Under the pieces are notes generated by a model that saw only the letters and a program-made list of their open reading frames with translations, was not told where the DNA came from and ran no database searches. A DNA stretch of 64,000 nt, from assembly GCF_002356295.1 (NCBI RefSeq), contig NZ_AP018042.1, forward strand, positions 3,876,361-3,940,360, given 5' to 3'. This DNA is from Labilibaculum antarcticum (GTDB lineage Bacteria > Bacteroidota > Bacteroidia > Bacteroidales > Marinifilaceae). This document shows, piece after piece, positions 54,359-63,437 of this stretch. Positions within the stretch are counted from its first letter, which is position 1. Every line of letters begins with the position of its first letter. A program made the position numbers and the translations under genes.

Positions 54359-55300
54359 ATGTATAAGTATTTGTTTGGACCAGTTCCCTCAAGAAGACTG
54401 GGAGTCTCTTTAGGTGTTGATTTAGTTCCGAAAAAAGTATGTTCGATAGACTGTGTTTATTGCGAAGTTGGTAAAACCACTAAACTATCGGTTACCCGGG
54501 AAGACTATATCTCATCGGATAAAATAAAGACTGAATTAGAGCATTATTTTAAGAACAATCCGCAGCCAGATTACATTACAATTACAGCCTCGGGAGAACC
54601 AACCTTAAATTCAAATTTGGGCGAAATAATTCGGTTCGTAAAGCAAACAAAACCTGAGGTTTCTGTTGCTTTAATAACAAATGGAACTCTCTTGCATGAT
54701 TCGAAGGTAAGAGAGGCCATAAAGGATGTGGATCTTGTACTTCCTTCTCTTGATGCTGGCACCGAAGAGGCTTTTAGAAGAATTAACCGTCCGCACAAAG
54801 ACTTGGATTTTAAACAATACATTCAAGGATTAATTGATTTCGGAAAGGAATTTACAGGCAAAATTTGGTTGGAAGTATTTATTCTGCCAGGTTACAACGA
54901 CAGTGAAAAGGAGCTGAGCGAGCTTAAAAAGTTGATTTTAAAAATCAGACATGATTCGGTACAGCTAAACACATTGGATCGCCCGGGAACAATAGCAAAT
55001 TTAAGAGGTGCAACACAAGATGAACTGCAACAAGTGATCGATTTCTGGAAACTGGATCATGTTGAAATCATCGCGAAAGCGAAACAAGGAAATAATGAGC
55101 AAGGCTCTCGGAAGGATACGGAAAATGCTATTTTGGAAACCGTATCGCGCAGACCATGCACTCTTGAGGATTTAACGACCATATTGGGCATGTGTGACTA
55201 TGAAGTCAGTAAATGTTTGGATGCATTGGTCGAAAAAAACTTAATTGAAACAATAGAACAAGAAAGAGGGGTTTTTTATCAATCGAAAGAGGGAGAATAA
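54359..55300 (+). CDS. Radical SAM protein (COG0731 type)
   Basis: A 313-residue radical SAM enzyme. The iron-sulfur motif is CSIDCVYC (Cys28, Cys32, Cys35), preceded by the family-specific FGPVPSRRLGVSLGVDL. SAM-binding features are ITASGEPTLN and VALITNGTLL. The C-terminal part (about 245-313) looks like a winged helix (RRPCTLEDLTTILGMCDYEVSKCLDAL), possibly for nucleic acid binding. This family is related to wyosine-type tRNA enzymes but its reaction is unknown. It is a single gene with its own promoter and terminator. Confidence 0.9.
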   Translation: MYKYLFGPVPSRRLGVSLGVDLVPKKVCSIDCVYCEVGKTTKLSVTREDYISSDKIKTELEHYFKNNPQPDYITITASGEPTLNSNLGEIIRFVKQTKPEVSVALITNGTLLHDSKVREAIKDVDLVLPSLDAGTEEAFRRINRPHKDLDFKQYIQGLIDFGKEFTGKIWLEVFILPGYNDSEKELSELKKLILKIRHDSVQLNTLDRPGTIANLRGATQDELQQVIDFWKLDHVEIIAKAKQGNNEQGSRKDTENAILETVSRRPCTLEDLTTILGMCDYEVSKCLDALVEKNLIETIEQERGVFYQSKEGE

Positions 55301-55323
55301 AAGGTCCTGTTCAAATATCTAAT

Positions 55324-55355
55324 AAGCTCCCGCAATTATTTGTGGGAGCTTTTTT
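55324..55355 (+). terminator. Rho-independent terminator of the radical SAM gene
   Basis: A 12-bp stem (55324-55335 with 55340-55351, one GU pair, core GCTCCCGCAA) with a TTAT loop and a T tract, 23 bases after the stop. Confidence 0.9.
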
Positions 55356-55442
55356 GTGGATATTGCTATAAAACCAGACTAATATTGGTGTTTTTACTGA
55401 TTAAATATAGTTTTCCTCTCTTTATTCATGCTAAAAAGAGTA

Positions 55443-55450
55443 TATTTTTG
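55443..55450 (+). promoter_or_regulatory. -7 box of the IMP dehydrogenase gene
   Basis: TATTTTTG matches TAnnTTTG, 53 bases before the start codon. The -33 region is T/C-rich without a clear TTG. Confidence 0.5.
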
Positions 55451-55503
55451 TACTTTCGTAAAATTTTTTATTTGAACAACCATTGCATAACGATTAAACA
55501 ATT

Positions 55504-57000
55504 ATGGCTAAGATTATTAATGACGTTTCGAGAACCTTTAGTGAGTATTTAATAATTCCTGGACTAACTACGGTCGATTGTACTCCTGATAAAGTAAGTC
55601 TGACGACACCTTTGGTTCGGTTTAAAAAAGGAGAATCTTCAAATATCAATTTAAAAACACCTTTTGTTTCGGCTATTATGCAATCTGTTTCCGACGACGG
55701 AATGGCAATTGCTTTGGCAAAAGAAGGTGGTGTATCGTTTGTCTTTGGTTCTCAATCCATCGAACAACAGACAGGAATGGTTCAAAGAGTAAAGAAACAC
55801 AAGGCTGGTTTTGTTGAAAGTCGTGCTAACATTACTCCAGAGCAAACTTTAGAGGATATTTTAAATTTGAAAGAAAAAACGGGTTTCTCAACAATAGGAG
55901 TAACTGATGATGGTACTTCAAATGGGAAATTTTTAGGAATTATTACCGGGCGCGATTATCGTACCAGTAAAGATAGTTTGAATAAAAAAGTGAAAGATAT
56001 TATGAGACCCTTGGATGAACTTGCTGTTGGTAAGCTTGGGATTTCTTTAACGGAAGCAAATGATATCATTTGGGAGCATAAATTAAATACACTTCCAATT
56101 GTCGATAAGAATCAAAATTTGAAATATTTTGTATTCAGAAAAGATTACGATAATCACAAAGAGAATCACAATGAATTGTTAGATGATCATAAAAGACTAA
56201 TTGTAGGCGCAGGGATCAATACCCGTGACTTTAAAGAACGCGTGCCTGCCTTGGTTGAAGCTGGTGTTGATGTGTTGTGTATCGATTCATCGGATGGGTT
56301 TTCTGAGTGGCAGCAAATTACAATTCAGTGGGTAAAAGAACATTACAAGGGTAAAGTAGCAATTGGTGCTGGTAATGTTGTTGATAAAGAAGGTTTCTTT
56401 TATTTAGCTGAAGCTGGAGCCGATTTTATTAAAGTTGGAGTAGGCGGAGGATCTATTTGTATCACTAGAGAGCAAAAAGGAATTGGTAGAGGTCAGGCTA
56501 CTGCTATAATCGAAGTCGCACAAGCTCGCAATGAGTATTTCGAAAAAACAGGAGATTACATTCCAATTTGTTCAGATGGTGGTATCGTACAGGATTATCA
56601 CATGACTCTTGCATTATCGATGGGAGCCGATTTTTTGATGATGGGAAGGTATTTTGCCCGTTTTGATGAGAGTCCAACAAGAAAAGTTTTGATTGGAAGC
56701 AGTTACGTAAAAGAATATTGGGGCGAAGGTTCGAACAGAGCAAGAAACTGGCAACGTTATGATATGGGTGGTAACAACAGCCTTAAGTTTGAAGAAGGTG
56801 TAGATAGTTACGTTCCTTATGCAGGTAGTTTAAAAGACAACTTAGAGATTACCACAGGTAAAATTAAGTCTACCATGTGCAGTTGTGGTGTAACTACTAT
56901 TGCTGAATTACAAGCTGAAGCAAAAATTACTTTGGTTTCATCTACAAGTATTATTGAAGGTGGTGCTCATGATGTAATTGTTAAAGACTCAAAGAACTAA
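55504..57000 (+). CDS. guaB: IMP dehydrogenase
   Basis: A 498-residue enzyme oxidising IMP to XMP with NAD, the committed step to GMP. It is a TIM barrel with two CBS domains inserted (about 100-225). The catalytic loop [18 protein letters not shown] contains Cys319. [18 protein letters not shown] and MMGRYFAR bind substrate, and the mobile flap has [10 protein letters not shown]. The final [13 protein letters not shown] is also typical. Sequence details (GGGSIC instead of GPGSIC) place it in the variant form found in Bacteroidota and some Firmicutes. Single gene between promoter and terminator. Confidence 0.94.
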   Translation: MAKIINDVSRTFSEYLIIPGLTTVDCTPDKVSLTTPLVRFKKGESSNINLKTPFVSAIMQSVSDDGMAIALAKEGGVSFVFGSQSIEQQTGMVQRVKKHKAGFVESRANITPEQTLEDILNLKEKTGFSTIGVTDDGTSNGKFLGIITGRDYRTSKDSLNKKVKDIMRPLDELAVGKLGISLTEANDIIWEHKLNTLPIVDKNQNLKYFVFRKDYDNHKENHNELLDDHKRLIVGAGINTRDFKERVPALVEAGVDVLCIDSSDGFSEWQQITIQWVKEHYKGKVAIGAGNVVDKEGFFYLAEAGADFIKVGVGGGSICITREQKGIGRGQATAIIEVAQARNEYFEKTGDYIPICSDGGIVQDYHMTLALSMGADFLMMGRYFARFDESPTRKVLIGSSYVKEYWGEGSNRARNWQRYDMGGNNSLKFEEGVDSYVPYAGSLKDNLEITTGKIKSTMCSCGVTTIAELQAEAKITLVSSTSIIEGGAHDVIVKDSKN

Positions 57001-57024
57001 ACAATTTAAATTCAAATATATTTC

Positions 57025-57053
57025 AAGACCAAGCTTCAGGCTTGGTCTTTTTT
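57025..57053 (+). terminator. Rho-independent terminator of guaB
   Basis: Perfect 10-bp stem AAGACCAAGC (57025-57034) / GCTTGGTCTT (57040-57049), five-base loop, T tract after it; 24 bases beyond the stop. Confidence 0.92.
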
Positions 57054-57226
57054 CATTTTATCTTTTATTAGGAACTAATCCGAGAAGTAAAAATCAGTAT
57101 TCTAAGATCATTTAATAGAAATTAATAGATTTGTAGCTTTTTAAATAAGGTTTTAACAATTTAGGAACTGATTCATTCTTTCAGTTGCTATTTGTAATAA
57201 GTATACCATCAAAAAAGAAATAAATA

Positions 57227-58087
57227 ATGCAAACAAGCAAACTCAATACTCAAGATATATTGCCTCTTACCTGCTCACGAACTGGAAATTGCTGCTTTGG
57301 AAAACTTGTACTGCTTAATCCATGGGAGTTGGTTAGTCTTGCCAGAGAGAAAAAAATTACCACAAGGGAGTTTCGTGATCTTTATTGTGAGTACGGAGGA
57401 ATTCGCTTGCGTTTTAACGGAAAAATAGGATGGAAAGAGCAGCAAGCTTGCTCTCAATATATTGATAATTTTGGATGCAGCGTGCACTTGGGGCGACCCT
57501 TGGCTTGTCGTTTATATCCGCTAGGTCGTCAGTTACAAAGTGAAAAGGTTCACTATATGTATCAAGGAGATGAATTTCCTTGTTTGGAAGCATGCCCTGA
57601 AGTTTTAGAATTACCTCATTTGGGTGTTGGTGACTATCTAAAAGGGCAGATGACAGATCAATTCGAAAAGGCTCAAGATGGATATTTAGAGTTAATGCAA
57701 AATATTGCTGATATGGCATTTGAGCTTCTGCTTGATACTGGCTTGGCTGAATCGGGAGATAAGGAAACATTGCCAGTATGGCGAAAAATGAGCAATGAAC
57801 TTCCCGAAGTATTGGTAGATAGGATAGGGCATGAGTGGATCGATTGTTTGATGATTCCAGAGATTTCTGATGATGATTCGATCGCATTTGTTGAAAAGCA
57901 TAATGAATTGCTTCAATTAAAAATACAAGAAGAATTTGGAAGCTCACAAACAACGCAAGAATTTCATGAAGCTTCTGTTTTAGTAATGGGATTGGCCTTA
58001 CATCTTGCTCGAGGTTTGGGTGCAAATCCTAAAGACCTTGCTGAACTTTGGATCGCTACGGCAAAGAGTTATGGAGCTCAGGAATAG
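57227..58087 (+). CDS. YkgJ-family cysteine-cluster protein
   Basis: A 286-residue cytoplasmic protein. The YkgJ pattern of metal-binding cysteines is present: TCSRTGNCCFG near the start (about 16-24), then ACSQY, GCSVHLGRPLACRLYPLGR (about 84-102) and PCLEACPEV. The family is thought to bind zinc or an iron-sulfur cluster; its reaction is not established. The C-terminal half (about 140-286) is helical and not recognised. No clear operon partner. Confidence 0.85.
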   Translation: MQTSKLNTQDILPLTCSRTGNCCFGKLVLLNPWELVSLAREKKITTREFRDLYCEYGGIRLRFNGKIGWKEQQACSQYIDNFGCSVHLGRPLACRLYPLGRQLQSEKVHYMYQGDEFPCLEACPEVLELPHLGVGDYLKGQMTDQFEKAQDGYLELMQNIADMAFELLLDTGLAESGDKETLPVWRKMSNELPEVLVDRIGHEWIDCLMIPEISDDDSIAFVEKHNELLQLKIQEEFGSSQTTQEFHEASVLVMGLALHLARGLGANPKDLAELWIATAKSYGAQE

Positions 58088-58638
58088 TATTTTACTACTT
58101 TGAAACAAAATAAAGACCATCGGTCTTAGAAGTTGGGCACATTAAAATGATATAAAAGCACGGAAGGATAAATTTTAAACAGCTTCTAAGTAGTAAGCTG
58201 AATAGTTTCAGGAATTACAAGTTACTCCTGCAGATTTGTAATCTCTGATTCTCTTATTAATGGAATTCTATTTCGTAGAGGCGATCCAATATAACGATCT
58301 TCAATTTATTATGCCGCATAATTGCTATATCCTCGCAGAAGACCTCAGCGTTTCCTCCAAGAATTTGGTTCAATAAAGACAAACCCATCTAGTAAACTCC
58401 CAAGCTCCCGATTTTAAACCTGAGGGGCTTATTGTAAGTGAGGCTCTTAGTGAATGCAACAATTGATACACTCAAGGCAAGTGAGAGTGCCAAAGATTCA
58501 TAAATTTTATATCCTGATTTAAATATACTAAACACGAATCAGTAATTAAATGCTTAATTTAGGATTGTGGAGTTTTGGTCTGCATACCCTGTAAAGAAGT
58601 TGTTATCACCTGTCAAAAAATCCTTAATCAAATAGTTT
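58088..58638. other. 551-base gene-poor region with a possible broken minus-strand frame
   Basis: No family-recognisable gene. Short hairpins occur, e.g. AAGACC/GGTCTT at 58113-58127 and CAGCTT/AAGCTG near 58181-58201. On the minus strand one frame is open from 58538 to 58257 (94 codons including the final stop) except for a single TAG at 58389-58391. Directly after that TAG an ATG at 58388 opens a 43-residue frame reading MGLSLLNQILGG and ending DRLYEIEFH. It could be a small gene, a decayed gene or chance. I cannot identify it. Confidence 0.3.
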
Positions 58639-59220
58639 ATGGATAAGTTGAATAGAATAAAAAGTAGTATTGATTCCATCGTTTCATTAACAGATGAGGA
58701 ATTCTTGATATTCTCTGATTATCTGAAAGTGAAAACAATTAATAAAAGTGAACTCTTTTTACAAGAAGGACAAGTGTGTGATTTTATTGGGTTTGTAAAT
58801 TTTGGGGTTTTGATTTATTTCAAAACCATAGAAAATGGCAATGAAGTAACAACTGATTTTGCTTTTGATGGCGATTGGGTAACCATCAACGAAAGCCGTT
58901 TGAGTAATTTGCCATCATTAATCAATATCAAGGCCATCGAAAACTCTGAATTGTTAATGATTAAACAGCAGGATTTATCCAATCTATATACTAAAATCCC
59001 AAAATTGGAACGCTTGGGTCGAATATTAATGGAACAATCATTTGTGAAGATTGCCCGGCAGAGTATCGATTTGCAAGTGCTTTCGGCAAAGGAGCGCTAC
59101 GAAAGCTTATTGGGCAATCATCCTGAAATCTTTCAAAAAGTGCCACTTTACCATATTGCCAATTATCTGGGAGTTGCTCCAAAGTCCTTAAGTCGAATTC
59201 GCAAAGAGTTTTTTCAGTAA
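58639..59220 (+). CDS. Crp/Fnr-family transcriptional regulator
   Basis: A 193-residue regulator. The N-terminal cyclic-nucleotide-binding-like beta barrel (about 15-120) has LFLQEGQVCDFIGFVNFGVLIY. A dimer helix (about 125-150) and a short C-terminal helix-turn-helix (about 170-192: LYHIANYLGVAPKSLSRIRK) follow. Residues that bind cAMP in Crp are not conserved, and no cysteine cluster for iron-sulfur sensing is visible, so the signal is unknown. This form is very common in Bacteroidota. The next gene, a probable outer-membrane barrel 80 bases downstream, is a likely partner or target. Confidence 0.9.
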   Translation: MDKLNRIKSSIDSIVSLTDEEFLIFSDYLKVKTINKSELFLQEGQVCDFIGFVNFGVLIYFKTIENGNEVTTDFAFDGDWVTINESRLSNLPSLINIKAIENSELLMIKQQDLSNLYTKIPKLERLGRILMEQSFVKIARQSIDLQVLSAKERYESLLGNHPEIFQKVPLYHIANYLGVAPKSLSRIRKEFFQ

Positions 59221-59300
59221 ATCAATTTGGTAACAAATGCGGAGGAATCTTAGCTTCTCATATGCCGATATTTGCATCGTAAACTTTAATACTTTATGAT

Positions 59301-59921
59301 ATGAAAAAGCAATTCTTTCTTTTTGTGGCAATGATCGTTTTTGCCTCAGTAGTTTCAGCTCAATCCGATGCAGTTGAAACAAGTTCTTTCCCAACAATTC
59401 TCAAATCTCAACCAGACAGCATAAGAACCCAACAAACGGTAGGTGTTGCCATCGATTTGCTTCCTCCAATTATGAGCGCCTCAACGGGTAATCTGGGTTA
59501 CTCAGCGCAATTGTGGTATGGATATAAGAAATTTCGGGTTCGTGCTGTGTTTGCAGGGTTTCAGATGCCGGATAAATTGATGGGGGATGATGATTTTAAA
59601 GACTTAAAAATAACAGCCACCGCTTTGATTTTTGATTGTTTTAAAAATAACAACTTCGAGGGATGGTGGTTAGGAGCAGGGGTTGAGATGTGGGACAACA
59701 CGATAAGCTCGAAAATTGATCACAAGACTTATGACTTTACAGATTATGTGGCCACGGCCGGAAGTGGTTATATTCTTAAGGTGTATAAAAACTTTTATAT
59801 TGAACCTTGGGCTGCAGTGCACTACGTGTTAAACAACGAAAAGGTAGCTGTTGGTGCTTCCGAATACAAAAGCAAAAAGTTTCAAGGAGAGCTATCCCTG
59901 AAAATAGGTTGGCATTTTTAA
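59301..59921 (+). CDS. Small outer-membrane beta-barrel protein, function unknown
   Basis: A 206-residue protein with signal peptide (about 1-20, ending VVSAQ). The mature part alternates polar and aromatic residues (YSAQLWYGYKKFRVRAVFAGF, WWLGAGVEMWD, FYIEPWAAVHYVL) and ends in the aromatic GWHF. That matches an outer-membrane barrel of roughly eight strands. It lies 80 bases after the Crp-type regulator gene. I do not recognise a specific family. Confidence 0.75.
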   Translation: MKKQFFLFVAMIVFASVVSAQSDAVETSSFPTILKSQPDSIRTQQTVGVAIDLLPPIMSASTGNLGYSAQLWYGYKKFRVRAVFAGFQMPDKLMGDDDFKDLKITATALIFDCFKNNNFEGWWLGAGVEMWDNTISSKIDHKTYDFTDYVATAGSGYILKVYKNFYIEPWAAVHYVLNNEKVAVGASEYKSKKFQGELSLKIGWHF

Positions 59922-60105
59922 ATTGTGAGCATTGATGGAAACCAATTTCAGGCTTTGTGAGTACGGACAGGTTTGGCTGATTTTAGTATTTACGACTTGC
60001 ATCCCTTATGTAAGTCTCTTGTATCTCAGTTTTTTTATTTGTTTTTTTTAAAAGAGGTTTATTTACAGAAAGATTCTAATTGAATACATAGTTGTACATA
60101 TTTAC

Positions 60106-60140
60106 TATCTTTAGAAAGGGTATTTCTAAAGATATTTTTG
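60106..60140 (+). promoter_or_regulatory. Inverted repeat overlapping the promoter of the alcohol dehydrogenase operon
   Basis: TATCTTTAGAAA (60106-60117) and TTTCTAAAGATA (60123-60134) are perfect 12-base inverted copies around GGGTA. The right arm runs into the -7 box TATTTTTG (60133-60140), 41 bases before the ATG. The dyad thus fills the spacer of the promoter, as expected for a repressor site. It could instead be a terminator of upstream transcription, since TTTTTG follows. Confidence 0.6.
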
Positions 60141-60181
60141 TGTGAGAAGAATATAAATAGTGGCAACTTTAAAAAATCGTA

Positions 60182-61357
60182 ATGAATAAAGAATTTGATG
60201 ATATTCAACTGGAAATTAGAAAATTCGTAGCTCCGGAATACATTTTCGGAATCGATTCAAGAGTTTACGTGGGTTTATATTGTCAAAAGCTTGGCGGACG
60301 GAAAGTTTTGTTAGTTACCGATAGCGTAATTTTAAAAACACAATGGTTATTGGAGGCAGAAGATAAGTTGAAGAAAGCTGACATTGATTATGTGATTTTC
60401 TCCAATGTTTCTCCTAATCCCAGAGATTACGAAGTAATGGAAGGCGCACAAGTGTATCTTCAGAACAAGTGTAATATGATTCTGGCAATTGGTGGCGGGA
60501 GTGTTATCGATTGTGCGAAAGGAATTGGGATCATTGCTAACAACAATGGTCATATCAGAGATTTTGAAGGAGTAGACAAAATATACAAACCCATGCCTCC
60601 CTTAGTGTGTATTCCTACCACAGGAGGAACCTCAGCCGATGTCTCGCAATTCGCAATCATCAATAATTACGAAGAGAAATATAAGATGGCCATTATTAGT
60701 AAGGCAACTGTACCTGATGTGGCTCTTATTGATCCCTATGTATTGACAAGTATGGACAAGTATTTAAGCGCATGTACCGGAATGGATGCCCTTTCTCATG
60801 CCTTCGAGGCGTTTGTATCTAATGCAAGTTCAGCATTTACCGATTTATATGCACTAGAGGCAATCCGACTGCTCGATAAAAATTTACTGCATTCAATACA
60901 AGAACCAAACAATTTGCAGGCAAGAGGAAAAGTAATGTTGGCAAGTCTTTATGCAGGATTGGCATTTTCAAATGCCAGTTTGGGATGCATACATTCTATG
61001 GCTCATAGTTTGGGTGGGTATTTAGATTTACCACATGGTGAGTGCAATGCCATATTATTACCTCATGTGGTAAATTATAATTTTGATGTTGCCAAAGATA
61101 GATATAAAAAGATAGCCGAAACTCTTCAGTTGCCATCGGTTGGGATTAATAATCAGGAAAATAAAAAATCGCTGATGAACTACCTTTTTCAAATGAATAA
61201 AACATTAGGTGTTGATAAAACCCTTCAGGAAAAGGGGGTAAGTTTAGATATAATTTCAGTTTTGGCGAACAAAGCAATTAATGATCCGTGTAATGCAACC
61301 AATCCACGACCTCCGGTAAAAAAAGATTTGGAAGTGGTTTATAAAGATGCTTTATAA
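60182..61357 (+). CDS. Iron-containing alcohol dehydrogenase
   Basis: A 391-residue group III alcohol dehydrogenase. The nucleotide-binding part has AIGGGSVIDCAKG (102-114) and PTTGGTSADVS. The metal ligands, by comparison with FucO, are Asp202 and His206 (GMDALSHAFEAF), His271 (HSMAHSLG) and His285 (LPHGECNAILLPHV). The likely reaction is reversible oxidation of a primary alcohol or diol with NAD(P). The substrate is unknown. The gene overlaps the kinase gene by 11 bases (or is separated from it by 1 base if the kinase starts at 61359). Confidence 0.92.
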   Translation: MNKEFDDIQLEIRKFVAPEYIFGIDSRVYVGLYCQKLGGRKVLLVTDSVILKTQWLLEAEDKLKKADIDYVIFSNVSPNPRDYEVMEGAQVYLQNKCNMILAIGGGSVIDCAKGIGIIANNNGHIRDFEGVDKIYKPMPPLVCIPTTGGTSADVSQFAIINNYEEKYKMAIISKATVPDVALIDPYVLTSMDKYLSACTGMDALSHAFEAFVSNASSAFTDLYALEAIRLLDKNLLHSIQEPNNLQARGKVMLASLYAGLAFSNASLGCIHSMAHSLGGYLDLPHGECNAILLPHVVNYNFDVAKDRYKKIAETLQLPSVGINNQENKKSLMNYLFQMNKTLGVDKTLQEKGVSLDIISVLANKAINDPCNATNPRPPVKKDLEVVYKDAL

Positions 61358-62555
61358 TATGGAAGATAAATGGATTAATGATCGAAATAAAATAATAGGT
61401 CTTGGTGAGAATTCACATAGGAAAAGTTATTATCCAGAGTTACAAAATAAAATTGAAGAGCTGGAAGCTTCACGGCAGAATCTGGATACCATTATTAACA
61501 GCACCAGCGATGGAATCATCATTCATGATATTTCGGGTAAGATTTTATTTTTAAACAAGCCTGCTGAATTATTGTTGAATGCTGAATTGGGTGATAACCT
61601 AACGGTAATGGATATATCTGCTGCCCAAAAATATATAAATAGTCTGCCTGATATTTGGAACAAAGTAAGAAATAACAAGCCGCAAACCATAGAATGGATT
61701 GTTTTACAAAATAAAACTAAAAAAGAAATACCTGTTCAAGTTTCTATCAATAATACTTTCTGGAATGGCTTACATGTTTTTGTAGCTGTTATTCGCGATT
61801 TTACGGTGCGCAAAGAGTACGAAGAAATGTTGCTGGAAGCTAAAAAAAAGGCAGAAGAAAGTGATCACTTAAAAACAGCTTTTTTACAAAATATGTCTCA
61901 TGAAATTCGAACCCCAATGAATTCCATTGTTGGGTTTTCAGAATTACTTGGCGATTCGGATTTATTACCTGAAAAACGTAAAAAATTTACATCCATAATT
62001 GTAAATAGTGCAAATCAGCTTCTCTCGATCGTAAACGACATACTTACCATTTATACCTTACAAACAAATCAGGATCAGGCTCATATAGAATCAATAAATA
62101 TCAATCAGGTTTTATCAGATTTATTGATTATTTACGAAAAACAGGCGTTTTCCCGCCATTTATCAATTCAGCTTCATCAAGCACTATCCGATCAGGAATC
62201 AGCCATATATACTGATAAAACTAAATTGATTCAAATAGTTACGAATTTACTGAACAATGCTTTTAAGTTTGTGCATGAAGGAGGTATTGAGTTTGGATAT
62301 CGGCTAATAAACAAGGATCTGGTTTTTTATGTAACTGATAGTGGTATTGGTATACCGAAAGAGATGCACTCCTTAATATTCGACCGGTTTATGCAAGCAA
62401 GTGATTTTGTGAAGTTCAATTATGGTGGGAATGGATTAGGCTTAGCTATTGCAAAAGAATTCGTTGAATTGTTAGGAGGTAAAATTTGGGTAGAATCTGA
62501 TGTAAACAAAGGCTCAACATTCTATTTTACCATTAAGTACCTCCCTGTAAAGTAA
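61347..62555 (+). CDS. PAS-domain sensor histidine kinase coupled to the alcohol dehydrogenase gene
   Basis: A 402-residue soluble kinase. A short coiled coil (about 22-45) precedes a PAS domain (about 45-160, LDTIINSTSDGIIIHDISGKI). HisKA follows with His185 in NMSHEIRTPMNSIVGFSELL. The ATP-binding domain has NLLNNAFKF, DSGIGIPKE and GGNGLGLAIAKE. No transmembrane helix and no receiver domain. Starts at 61347 (overlapping) or 61359 (MEDKWIND) are both possible; the second leaves 1 base after the dehydrogenase stop. Its tight coupling suggests the kinase senses redox or alcohol metabolism. Confidence 0.92.
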   Translation: MLYNMEDKWINDRNKIIGLGENSHRKSYYPELQNKIEELEASRQNLDTIINSTSDGIIIHDISGKILFLNKPAELLLNAELGDNLTVMDISAAQKYINSLPDIWNKVRNNKPQTIEWIVLQNKTKKEIPVQVSINNTFWNGLHVFVAVIRDFTVRKEYEEMLLEAKKKAEESDHLKTAFLQNMSHEIRTPMNSIVGFSELLGDSDLLPEKRKKFTSIIVNSANQLLSIVNDILTIYTLQTNQDQAHIESININQVLSDLLIIYEKQAFSRHLSIQLHQALSDQESAIYTDKTKLIQIVTNLLNNAFKFVHEGGIEFGYRLINKDLVFYVTDSGIGIPKEMHSLIFDRFMQASDFVKFNYGGNGLGLAIAKEFVELLGGKIWVESDVNKGSTFYFTIKYLPVK

Positions 62556-62803
62556 GTGTTCGTAAAAAACTGCCAATAAATACCAACGAATTGATATAGA
62601 AAAGTACTCTGAATTTATATCCTAATAAAATGGATTGTGATTGATTAAGGGAGAAATCGTGTTTTAAAATCGAGATCCAATAATTCCGTAAGCTCTACAA
62701 CTAAAATACATTGTTTAAACCCTCAGCTCGGTTTTTTTTGTTTCAGTACCACTCTTGGTTAGTATCGGAATGACAATAACTAAAAAGAAATTTAATACCC
62801 ACA

Positions 62804-63337
62804 GTGAAAAGAACCAGACTAAACCAAACGAATGAAACAGGCTTTTTACAAGCCTGGGAATTGTATGAGGATGCTTTCCCAAAAGAGGAACGCAGGGAGC
62901 TTGATTTGCAGCAAAAAATCATACAGAATGTAAATTATCATTTCGATATTGTAAGCGATAATGGAGTTTTTGTGGGTTTTATATTATGGTGGCAATTTGC
63001 TGGACTGAGGTATATTGAACATTTGGCCACACTGATTGAATATAGGGGCAAAGGATATGGTAAATGCATTGTTGAGCAGTTTCTTTCGCAAGCTAGTGAA
63101 GCTATAATACTAGAGGTGGAACTGCCCAATTGTGATACCAGCAAGCGGCGAATTGCTTTTTACGAACGCTTGGGATTTACCCTAAATAGGGACGACTACC
63201 GACAACTTCCCATGCGAAAAAATGGAGTTCCCATACAAATGCTTTTAATGACTTATCCTAATGGGTTAACAGAAACTAGTCTGACTCTTTTCAAAGAAAG
63301 CTTTCGGGAAATGTGCTATGTTCCATATTTTGAATAG
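62804..63337 (+). CDS. GNAT-family N-acetyltransferase
   Basis: A 177-residue acetyltransferase starting with GTG; there is no in-frame ATG before the conserved part. The fold is visible in the order LYEDAFPKEERR, GFILWWQFAGLRYIEHLATLIEYRGKGYGKCIVEQFL (acetyl-CoA-binding RGKGYGK) and RRIAFYERLGFTLN. The substrate is unknown. The 248 bases before it contain no other gene. Confidence 0.86.
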   Translation: MKRTRLNQTNETGFLQAWELYEDAFPKEERRELDLQQKIIQNVNYHFDIVSDNGVFVGFILWWQFAGLRYIEHLATLIEYRGKGYGKCIVEQFLSQASEAIILEVELPNCDTSKRRIAFYERLGFTLNRDDYRQLPMRKNGVPIQMLLMTYPNGLTETSLTLFKESFREMCYVPYFE

Positions 63338-63437
63338 CTAAAGCATACGAAAGCTATTGATATAGAAAATCTCCTTTAGTAGAAGTTAGTTGTGCATTAA
63401 TTAAAAAGGATTGTATAAAACGAAAAGAAGAAATGAG

